Shown here in pieces: positions 58,386-64,000 of a stretch of DNA of 64,000 bases (positions within the stretch are counted from its first letter, which is position 1; each line of letters opens with the position of its first letter). The notes below the pieces were generated by a model, which saw nothing but the letters and a program-made list of their open reading frames with translations, made no database searches and was not told the origin of the DNA. Source of the stretch: JACNKJ01 sp964344565 (lineage in GTDB: Bacteria; Krumholzibacteriota; Krumholzibacteriia; JACNKJ01); the NCBI GenBank assembly GCA_964344565.1, contig CAYFNT010000021.1:3983-67982 (forward strand). The letters are read 5' to 3'. A program made the position numbers and the translations under genes.

Positions 58386-59708
58386 GTGTCCCCTTCGAAT
58401 ATCATCGCCATCGTCGGTCGCCCCAATGTGGGCAAGTCCACCCTCTTCAACCGCCTCGCCGGACAGCGTCTGGCCGTGGTGCACGAGCGTCCCGGCGTCA
58501 CGCGGGATCGCCTGACGACCTTCGTGGAGAAGGCCGATCGGCGTTTCTACCTCATCGACACCGGCGGCATTTCAATGGGGGGCGAAGAGCTCCACGAGAA
58601 GACCACCGAGAGCGCTCTGGAGGCGCTGGAGGAAGCGTCCCTGATCCTCTTCCTGGTGGACGTTCGCACCGGCATCACGGAGGAGGATCTCGCCGTGGCG
58701 AAGATCCTGCGCCGACATTCCGAGCAGGTCTGGTTGCTGGCCAACAAGGTGGAGCGCGCCGAGGATCGTCATGAGCTCCACGATCTCTATTCCCTCGGAC
58801 TGGGGGAGCCCATGCCCGTGTCGGCGCTTCACGGCGAGGGCGTGCATGAACTCTGGGACCGTCTGCTGGAAACCTTCCCGCCCGTGGCGCCGCCGGAGGA
58901 CGGCGATCGCCGCATGCACCTGGCCCTGGTCGGACGGCCCAACGTGGGCAAGAGCAGCATCACCAATGCCCTGCTCGGTGTCGACCGCATGATCGTCAGC
59001 GACATTCCGGGAACCACCCGGGATGCCGTGGACAGCACCCTCAAGTGGCACGGCAAGGATGTCATCCTCGTGGACACGGCGGGTCTGCGGAAGAAGGCAA
59101 GGGTCAAGGAACGACTCGAGGTCTACAGCAATCTGCGCAGCCTGGCGGCCATCGATCGGGCCGACATCGTCATCCTGGTGCTGGACGCGTCCCAGGAGAT
59201 CGGCGAACAGGACATGAAGATCGCCTCACATGCCCACGAGGCCGGCAAGGGCATCGTGCTCTGCATGAACAAGTGGGATCTGCTCGACAAGGACTCGGCG
59301 ACCCTCGGCGAGTTCGTGACGAAGATCCGCGAGGAGCTCGAGTTCGTGGACTACGCGCCCATCGTCTTCGTCTCCGCGGAGACCAAGCAGCGAATCCATC
59401 AGGTGCTGGAGACGGCCTGGCGAGTCTACGAGGAGCGGGGGAGGAAGGTGTCCACCTCCAAGCTCAATGATTTCATGCAGGGGCTCATGGCCCACAAACC
59501 TCCGCATCACTACAAGGGCGGAACGGGGAAGATCTACTACACCACCCAGCTCGCTTCGGCGCCTCCCACCTTCGCCCTCTTCGTGAACAATCCCGACTGG
59601 TTCCCCGAACACTATCGGCGCTTCCTGTCCAACCAGTTCCGCAAGGCTTTCCAGTACGAGGGCAGCCGCATCCGGCTCCGTCTCAAACCTCGCAAGGAGA
59701 TGGAATGA
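58386..59708 (+). CDS. der: ribosome-biogenesis GTPase Der (EngA)
   Basis: Der is an essential GTPase for 50S assembly. The 440-residue protein has two tandem G domains: the first with GRPNVGKSTLFN and DTGGIS, the second with GRPNVGKSSITN, DTAGL and MNKWDL near residues 178-340. A C-terminal KH-like domain follows (TFALFVNNPDWFPEHYRRFLSNQFRKAF, about 350-440). In the first G domain NKVER takes the place of the usual NKxD (G4) motif, so Asp is Glu-shifted. The GTG start follows GGAG at ten bases. The stop overlaps plsY in ATGA. Confidence 0.96.
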   Translation: MSPSNIIAIVGRPNVGKSTLFNRLAGQRLAVVHERPGVTRDRLTTFVEKADRRFYLIDTGGISMGGEELHEKTTESALEALEEASLILFLVDVRTGITEEDLAVAKILRRHSEQVWLLANKVERAEDRHELHDLYSLGLGEPMPVSALHGEGVHELWDRLLETFPPVAPPEDGDRRMHLALVGRPNVGKSSITNALLGVDRMIVSDIPGTTRDAVDSTLKWHGKDVILVDTAGLRKKARVKERLEVYSNLRSLAAIDRADIVILVLDASQEIGEQDMKIASHAHEAGKGIVLCMNKWDLLDKDSATLGEFVTKIREELEFVDYAPIVFVSAETKQRIHQVLETAWRVYEERGRKVSTSKLNDFMQGLMAHKPPHHYKGGTGKIYYTTQLASAPPTFALFVNNPDWFPEHYRRFLSNQFRKAFQYEGSRIRLRLKPRKEME

Positions 59709-60313
59709 GCCACGCGCTGGTCTTCCTCGCGAGCTATCTCATCGGCGGAATCCCCTTCGGCTACATGGCCGGGCGTTGGGTTCTGGGAGCCGACATCCGC
59801 ACCCTGGGCAGCGGTAATCTCGGCGCTTCGAACGTCTTCAGGCAGGTGGGACCGGCCTGGGGAGCCGCCGTGCTCCTGCTGGATGCGGCCAAGGGGATGG
59901 CGGCGGTGCTTTTGGCCCGGACCGTCCTTTCCGGCAACGAGGATTGGATTCTGTTGGGCGCCGGAGTCGCGGCCATCCTCGGCCATAGCTTCACGCCCTA
60001 TCTGGGTTTTCGCGGCGGCAAGGGCGTCGCCACCAGCGCGGGAGTTTTCCTGGGACTCGCTCCGGCGGCCCTGGGCCTCGCCTTCATCGTCTTCCTCGTC
60101 ACCTTCCTCGTTGGGCGGATGATCTCCCTGGGCAGTCTCATGGGCGCTCTGGCGCTTCCGGTAGCGCTTTGGTTCCTGCACCCCGAAAGAAAGATTATCG
60201 TGGTCGTGTCCCTTTTCGTGGCCGCCCTGGTGTGGTATCGTCACCGATCCAACATCGGGAGGATACTCAAGGGCGAGGAACCCCGGTTAGGTCAGCGCGG
60301 GAAGGAGGCTTAG
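59705..60313 (+). CDS. plsY: acyl-phosphate:glycerol-3-phosphate acyltransferase
   Basis: PlsY makes 1-acyl-glycerol-3-phosphate from acyl-phosphate and glycerol-3-phosphate at the inner membrane, the first step of phospholipid synthesis. The 202-residue protein has five or so membrane segments and the three family motifs: SGNLGASNVFR, GHSFTPYLGFRGGKGVATSAG and HRSNIGRILKGEEPR. Together with gpsA (the next gene, supplying glycerol-3-phosphate) and the PlsC part of the cmk fusion, the window covers the route to phosphatidic acid. Start overlaps the der stop. Confidence 0.95.
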   Translation: MSHALVFLASYLIGGIPFGYMAGRWVLGADIRTLGSGNLGASNVFRQVGPAWGAAVLLLDAAKGMAAVLLARTVLSGNEDWILLGAGVAAILGHSFTPYLGFRGGKGVATSAGVFLGLAPAALGLAFIVFLVTFLVGRMISLGSLMGALALPVALWFLHPERKIIVVVSLFVAALVWYRHRSNIGRILKGEEPRLGQRGKEA

Positions 60314-61347
60314 TGTCCCGAATCGCCATATTGGGATGCGGCAGCTGGGGCACGGCCTTGGCGAAGTCTCTCTCCGAAGCGGGCAATGAGATCCGGCTCT
60401 GGGGACATCTCAGCGAAGAGATCGATCCCATCCTCGCCGACGGTGAAAACAGGAAGTACCTCCCCGGCATCCCGCTTCCGGACGGCCTCATGGCCAGCAC
60501 CGATCTGGATGCCTGCATCACAGGCGCCGACGCGCTCCTTCTCGTGGTGCCCAGCCAGGTCATCCGGGAAGTCTCCTCCCGACTTTCAGCCAGTTCGAAA
60601 CTGCCGCCAGGAGCCGCCTGGATCCTGGCCTCCAAGGGTCTGGATCCCGAGACGGGACGCCCCCTCACCGACGCCATCGAAGACGTCGCCGGATCGCTGG
60701 GTGAACGCCTCATGGTCCTCGTGGGGCCCAGCCACGCCGAGGAGGTGGGCCGGAACATGCCCACGGCCCTGGTCCTGGCCGCCGAGAAAAGCGCCCTTCG
60801 CGAGAAGCTTCAGCACGATTTTAGCAGCGAAGCTCTGCGCGTCTACGTGAACGACGATCGGGCGGGAACTCAGCTGGGCGTCGCCTTGAAGAACGTCATC
60901 GCCCTGGCCTCGGGCATCTGCGACGGCCTGGGCATGGGGGACAACACCAAGGGCGCGCTGCTCAGCCGCGGCCTCGCCGAGATGGGCCGATTCATCGAGT
61001 CCTTCGGAGGACGCCGCGAAACCCTGCTGGGCCTCGCCGGCGTGGGCGATCTGGTGACCACCTGCTTCAGCCGCCACAGCCGCAATCGATACGTGGGCGA
61101 AGAGCTGGGCAAGGGGCGCAGCCTGGACGATATCCTGGGCGACATGGTGCAGGTGGCCGAAGGCGTCTACACGGCCCGCACCCTCCACGCCATGGCCATG
61201 GACCGGCAGGTGGAGATGCCCATCACCGAGAAGATTCACGGCGTGCTTTTCGAGGGCGCCGATCCGACACTAGCCATCAAAGAACTCATGACCCGGGACC
61301 CGGCTCCCGAGATCCGCAAAGGAGGGGCTCATGGCTCCCGAGCCTAA
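60313..61347 (+). CDS. gpsA: glycerol-3-phosphate dehydrogenase (NAD(P)+)
   Basis: GpsA reduces dihydroxyacetone phosphate to sn-glycerol-3-phosphate, the PlsY substrate. The 344-residue protein has the nucleotide-binding IAILGCGSWGTALAKSLS, then LVVPSQVIREV, SKGLDPETG, VLVGPSHAEEV, catalytic Lys in GVALKNVIALASGICDGLGMGDNTKGAL and GLAGVGDLVTTCFSRHSRN. The usual reading GPSFAxEV is GPSHAEEV here. The GTG start at 60313 overlaps the plsY TAG by one base and has AAGGAGG four bases upstream. Confidence 0.95.
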   Translation: MSRIAILGCGSWGTALAKSLSEAGNEIRLWGHLSEEIDPILADGENRKYLPGIPLPDGLMASTDLDACITGADALLLVVPSQVIREVSSRLSASSKLPPGAAWILASKGLDPETGRPLTDAIEDVAGSLGERLMVLVGPSHAEEVGRNMPTALVLAAEKSALREKLQHDFSSEALRVYVNDDRAGTQLGVALKNVIALASGICDGLGMGDNTKGALLSRGLAEMGRFIESFGGRRETLLGLAGVGDLVTTCFSRHSRNRYVGEELGKGRSLDDILGDMVQVAEGVYTARTLHAMAMDRQVEMPITEKIHGVLFEGADPTLAIKELMTRDPAPEIRKGGAHGSRA

Positions 61348-61720
61348 AATGAAGAAGACGCGGGAAGTCAAACGCCTCTATTGGAGCATCAGCGAGGTAT
61401 CGAAACTGACCGGGGTGAAGCCCCATGTGCTCAGATACTGGGAGACCGAGTTCCCCACACTCAAGCCCAAGAAGAACTCCGCGGGAAACCGTCACTACCG
61501 CGAACGCGACATCGAACTCATCCTGGCCATTCGTCAGCTCCTTCACAAAGACGGCTATACTATCAAGGGGGCTCGCCAGCGCCTGGCCGAAACCCGGAAG
61601 GTCAAGGACCTGGTGGATCAGCTCGAGATCCCCTTCGGCCGGGCCCGCCAGCGCCAGCTGCTCATGGAAATCAAGACGGGACTGGCGGATCTGAAGAAGG
61701 AACTGGATTTTGGGTCTTGA
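61331..61720 (+). CDS. MerR-type transcriptional regulator
   Basis: This 129-residue protein has a MerR-family winged helix-turn-helix at about 17-88: LYWSISEVSKLTGVKPHVLRYWETEFPTLKPKKNSAGNRHYRERDIELI. A charged helix follows and would form the dimer. No ligand-binding domain is present, so it resembles the short HspR/MlrA-like group widespread in FCB and delta-proteobacteria. Target genes are unknown; its placement behind gpsA is common in these bacteria. ATG 61331 has GGAGG five bases upstream and overlaps gpsA by 17 bases, suggesting coupling. Confidence 0.85.
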   Translation: MAPEPKMKKTREVKRLYWSISEVSKLTGVKPHVLRYWETEFPTLKPKKNSAGNRHYRERDIELILAIRQLLHKDGYTIKGARQRLAETRKVKDLVDQLEIPFGRARQRQLLMEIKTGLADLKKELDFGS

Positions 61721-61745
61721 GAAGGCCCGTATTTATTGGTATATA
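61717..61745 (+). promoter_or_regulatory. promoter of tRNA-Pro(GGG) and surE
   Basis: TTGAGA (61717-61722), 17 bases, TATATA (61740-61745). The predicted start is near 61752, about 15 bases before the tRNA. Confidence 0.65.
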
Positions 61746-61766
61746 CAGAGCCTACAGATCTTAGGT

Positions 61767-61840
61767 CGGGGCGTAGCGCAGTCCGGTAGCGCACTTGCAT
61801 GGGGGGCAAGTGGTCGCTGGTTCAAATCCAGTCGCCCCGA
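61767..61840 (+). tRNA. tRNA-Pro (anticodon GGG)
   Basis: The acceptor CGGGGCG (61767-61773) pairs with CGCCCCG (61833-61839). The D stem is GCGC/GCGC, the anticodon stem CTTGC/GCAAG, and the loop ATGGGGG carries GGG at 61801-61803. The T arm is GCTGG/CCAGT around TTCAAAT. C1-G72 and discriminator A are typical of bacterial tRNA-Pro. CCA is not encoded (CCC follows). It reads CCC and CCU. Confidence 0.95.
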
Positions 61841-61855
61841 CCCTTTTTTATGCCT

Positions 61856-62614
61856 ATGAGAATCCTCCTCACCAACGACGACGGCATTCACGCCGAGGGC
61901 ATCCAGGTGCTCGCCGAGGCTCTCGAGCCACTCTGCGAGCTATGGGTGGTGGCCCCGGCGGATCAGCAGAGCGCCACGAGCCACAGCCTCACCCTCGGTA
62001 ACATCCTTCGTAGACAGCAGCACGACGAGCGGACCTATTCCGTCACGGGCACTCCGGCCGATTCGGCGCTCATGGCCATCAACGGGATCATGCAGGACTC
62101 CCTTCCCGATCTCGTGATCAGCGGCATCAATCATGGCCCGAACATGGGTGAGGATGTTCACTACTCGGGCACCGTTGCCGCCGCCATCGAGGCGGCGATC
62201 CTCGGCATTCCGGCCGTGGCCGTTTCCTGCGCCAGCTTCCGGGATCAGGATTTCGACGGAGCCGTGCAGTTCACCAGGCAGCTCGTCACCGAGCACTCCG
62301 ATCTGGTCACCGAGAAGGGCACCCTCCTCAACGTGAACGTGCCCAATCTGCCCTGGTCGAAGATCCAGGGTGTATCCCTCACGGCCCTGGGTTCGCGTTT
62401 CTACGGCGACGTGATCATCCGCAAGGTCGATCCCCGGGAAAAGGAATACTTTTGGATCGGCGGCGAGGAGCCCACCTGGGAGAACCAGGTGGATTCGGAC
62501 TTCTTCGCCGTGCATCACGAGCGGAAGGTGAGCATCACGCCCCTGAAGCTCGACCTCACCGATAGGGCCCGACTGACGGGCATGGGCGAGTCCTGGAAGG
62601 CCGTCGTAAGATGA
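61856..62614 (+). CDS. surE: 5'/3'-nucleotidase SurE
   Basis: SurE removes phosphate from nucleoside 5'- and 3'-monophosphates with a divalent metal. The protein (252 residues from ATG 61856) begins MRILLTNDDGIHAEGIQVLA, containing the metal-binding Asp-Asp. It continues with the conserved VVAPADQQSATSHSLTL, GTPADSALMAI, DLVISGINHGPNMGEDVHYSGTVAAAIEA with the Asn ligand, and ends with the swap arm. ATG 61850 would add two residues. No ribosome site precedes either ATG, and the tRNA-Pro ends only 9-15 bases upstream, so translation may depend on tRNA 3' processing. It overlaps pcm in ATGA. Confidence 0.95.
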   Translation: MRILLTNDDGIHAEGIQVLAEALEPLCELWVVAPADQQSATSHSLTLGNILRRQQHDERTYSVTGTPADSALMAINGIMQDSLPDLVISGINHGPNMGEDVHYSGTVAAAIEAAILGIPAVAVSCASFRDQDFDGAVQFTRQLVTEHSDLVTEKGTLLNVNVPNLPWSKIQGVSLTALGSRFYGDVIIRKVDPREKEYFWIGGEEPTWENQVDSDFFAVHHERKVSITPLKLDLTDRARLTGMGESWKAVVR

Positions 62615-63255
62615 GCGACCGATTCCGCGTCGCCCGCGGACGGATGGTCGACCGCATTCGAGCCAAGGGCCTCGCCGGCGAGACCGTGCTCGCGGCCATG
62701 GGGGAGATCCCCCGGCACCTCTACGTGGATCCCGCACTCGAACTCAAGGCCTACGGCGAGAACGCCCTGCCCATCGGCTGGGAGCAGACCCTGTCCCATC
62801 CGGAGGTGGTGGCCTTCATGACCGAATCTCTGTGCCTCTTGCCGGGGCATCGAGTGTTGGAGGTGGGCACGGGTTCGGGCTATCAGGCCGCGCTCCTGGA
62901 TCGTCTCGGCGCGAAGGTCTGGACCGTGGAGCGCATCGAAGGGCTCATGGATTCGGCGCGAAACCACTGGGAGGCCGACGGATTCCAGGCTTCCATCACG
63001 GCCAGAGTGGGGGACGGCTACGCGGGATGGCCGGAGGCGGCTCCCTTCGATCGCATCCTGCTTACCGCCGCTCCCAGGAAACTGCCGGAAATCCTGTTGG
63101 GCCAGCTCGTCCAGGACGGCATCTTGCTTCTTCCCCTCGCCGGCGAAAAGGGCCAGCGCCTGATGCGCTACCGCCGCGATGGCGACAAGGCCTTCCGCGA
63201 GGAACTGGGAGACTGCTCCTTCGTGCCCATGCTGGCGCGAACGGTGAAAGGATGA
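62611..63255 (+). CDS. pcm: protein-L-isoaspartate O-methyltransferase
   Basis: Pcm methylates isoaspartyl residues in damaged proteins so they can revert. The 214-residue protein has the SAM-binding VLEVGTGSGYQAALL, preceded by QTLSHPEVVAFM (the family often has QTISQPYMVA), and the late FDRILLTAAPRKLPE. The typical length is 205-230. The surE-pcm order is conserved with Proteobacteria, where nlpD and rpoS follow; here a sigma-factor gene also follows, at 63917. Start overlaps the surE stop. Confidence 0.95.
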   Translation: MSDRFRVARGRMVDRIRAKGLAGETVLAAMGEIPRHLYVDPALELKAYGENALPIGWEQTLSHPEVVAFMTESLCLLPGHRVLEVGTGSGYQAALLDRLGAKVWTVERIEGLMDSARNHWEADGFQASITARVGDGYAGWPEAAPFDRILLTAAPRKLPEILLGQLVQDGILLLPLAGEKGQRLMRYRRDGDKAFREELGDCSFVPMLARTVKG

Positions 63256-63256
63256 G

Positions 63257-63766
63257 ATGGACTGGCTGAGCGACGCCACGGGAGGACTGCCGCCATTCTG
63301 GCGGGTGCTGCTCTTCGCGATGCTTCCCATACTGGAGTTGCGCGGGGCCATCCCCTGGGCGCTCTTCATGGAGAAGATGCCCTGGCTGGAGTCCTATCTC
63401 ATCGCCGTGCTGGGCAATGCCATCCCCGTGGTTCCCCTGCTTCTCTTCCTGGAACCGGCCGAGAAGTTCCTGGGACGCTGGCGCATCTTCCGCAAATTCT
63501 TCGATTGGCTCTTCGCGCGCACCCAGAGGCGCGGCAAGCTCATCGATCGTTTCAAGATCCTCGGCCTGGTGCTCTTCGTGGGCATTCCCCTGCCGGTGAC
63601 CGGGGCCTGGACGGGCTCGGCCGCCGCCTACGTTTTCGGGATCGAAAAACGCAAGGCCTTCCCCGCGATCATGCTCGGCATCCTCATGGCGGGAGTGGTG
63701 GTCACCCTGGCCTGCAAGGGTGTCATCGGTCTCGGCGGACTCTTCAAGGATTTCCGAAGTCACTGA
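63257..63766 (+). CDS. small multi-drug export family membrane protein (COG2426)
   Basis: This 169-residue protein has four or so membrane segments and the marks of the putative small multi-drug export family: PILELRGAIPWAL near residues 23-36, AVLGNAIPVVPLLLFLE, and LFVGIPLPVTGAWTGSAAAYVFGI near 108-132. The two GxP-type loops suggest a transporter of inverted repeats, related in outline to DedA. Its substrate is unknown; the family name is based on weak evidence. The ATG lies one base after the pcm stop with aaggatgag as ribosome site. Confidence 0.85.
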   Translation: MDWLSDATGGLPPFWRVLLFAMLPILELRGAIPWALFMEKMPWLESYLIAVLGNAIPVVPLLLFLEPAEKFLGRWRIFRKFFDWLFARTQRRGKLIDRFKILGLVLFVGIPLPVTGAWTGSAAAYVFGIEKRKAFPAIMLGILMAGVVVTLACKGVIGLGGLFKDFRSH

Positions 63767-63776
63767 TCGAGAGCCC

Positions 63777-63805
63777 TTTACAAAGCCGTCTTCATGCATT
63801 AATTT
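63777..63805 (+). promoter_or_regulatory. promoter of tRNA-Pro(CGG) and the sigma-factor gene
   Basis: TTTACA (63777-63782), 17 bases, TAATTT (63800-63805). The predicted start is near 63812, about five bases before the tRNA. Confidence 0.65.
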
Positions 63806-63816
63806 CGGCCTGAAGT

Positions 63817-63891
63817 CGGGGTGTAGCGCAGCCCGGTTAGCGCGCCTCGTTCGGGACGAGGAAGTCGGAGGTTCGAATCCTCTCACCCCGA
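63817..63891 (+). tRNA. tRNA-Pro (anticodon CGG)
   Basis: The acceptor CGGGGTG (63817-63823) pairs with CACCCCG (63884-63890). The D stem is GCGC/GCGC, the anticodon stem CCTCG/CGAGG, and the loop TTCGGGA carries CGG at 63852-63854. The T arm is GGAGG/CCTCT around TTCGAAT. Discriminator A. CCA is not encoded (CCT follows). It reads CCG. Confidence 0.95.
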
Positions 63892-63916
63892 CCTTATTCT
63901 ACCAGCCGGGAGTCGG

Positions 63917-64000
63917 ATGTCCTTAGACTACGAGGACCAGTACATCCGGGAGATCGCTGATCATCCGGTCCTGACCCCCGAGGAGGAACAGGACCTCGGG
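63917..64000 (+). CDS. sigma-70-family RNA polymerase sigma factor (N-terminal start, cut by window edge)
   Basis: Only 28 residues are in the window. They contain DQYIREIADHPVLTPEEEQDLG, the region 1.2 pattern YLREIG-x2-PLLTxEEE-x2-L of group 1 and 2 sigma-70 factors. Having region 1.2 almost at the N-terminus, without region 1.1, fits an RpoS-like or short primary sigma factor. The surE-pcm neighbourhood recalls the surE-pcm-nlpD-rpoS cluster of Proteobacteria. ATG 63917 has GGGAG four bases upstream, and the gene starts 25 bases after the tRNA-Pro. Confidence 0.8.
   Translation, partial: MSLDYEDQYIREIADHPVLTPEEEQDLG

Noticed and set aside
1..64000. CRISPR arrays, rRNA genes, prophage, toxin-antitoxin or defence genes
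   Set aside because: No regularly spaced repeats, rRNA-like sequence or characteristic proteins were found on either strand.

Overview
The window is a GC-rich bacterial chromosome segment packed with housekeeping genes, almost all on the + strand. I place about 56 protein genes (two cut by the window edges) and three tRNA genes; only mltD and rpsT are on the - strand. Genes often overlap by 1-4 bases (ATGA, GTGA, TTGA, TAATG), so most sit in long operons. No gap exceeds about 150 bases. I see no phage, insertion sequence, CRISPR array or other clear accessory island.

The organism is a diderm: PorV-like outer-membrane barrel, LapA/LapB, lipoproteins, M14 and TolB-like secreted proteins. The PorV-like protein, a Cys-x(5)-PPGGPED Ig-like lipoprotein and the DUF1015-serA-serC operon are typical of the FCB superphylum and related candidate phyla. 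I cannot name the phylum from the sequence alone.

Layout. 1-3300: end of an unknown charged protein, a small membrane protein, a sigma-54-type activator with a degenerate receiver, and the PorV-like protein. 3300-8190: LysM lytic transglycosylase (-), then a diguanylate cyclase and a short ComEC. 8190-14710: purine operon purN-purC-purH-guaA, an NHL-repeat secreted protein and a polyprenol/phytol-kinase-like membrane enzyme. 14730-21830: secA, smg, topA, trmFO. 21870-25410: xerC, argF, Ig-like lipoprotein, HD hydrolase. 25430-31000: rpsT (-) divergent from uvrC-xerD, then scpA-scpB-rluB. 31000-41950: hisC-aroA-cmk/plsC fusion-rpsA, the methylthiotransferases mtaB and miaB, then lapA-lapB and a SPOR protein. 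41940-48120: mutS, a degenerate GGDEF protein, mutL, miaA, tRNA-Gly. 48160-56970: TolB-like propeller, DUF1015-serA-serC, then a creatininase-like protein, a TPR protein and a large M14 peptidase. 56970-61720: DUF512 radical SAM, der, plsY, gpsA, a MerR-type regulator. 61720-64000: tRNA-Pro(GGG), surE, pcm, a small membrane exporter, tRNA-Pro(CGG) and the start of a sigma-70-family factor.

The window shows a consistent set of promoter candidates of the form TTGNNN-N16 to N18-TANNNT, usually with a 17-base spacer. They help decide several gene starts: GTG for xerC, TTG for uvrC, an internal ATG for rpsA. Two genes (xerC and the TolB-like gene) start at the predicted transcription start and may be leaderless. 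The most unusual points are a fused cmk-plsC gene, a GGDEF-fold pseudo-enzyme between mutS and mutL, a creatininase-like protein lacking metal ligands, a CTG start for comEC, and surE beginning only 9-15 bases after a tRNA-Pro gene.
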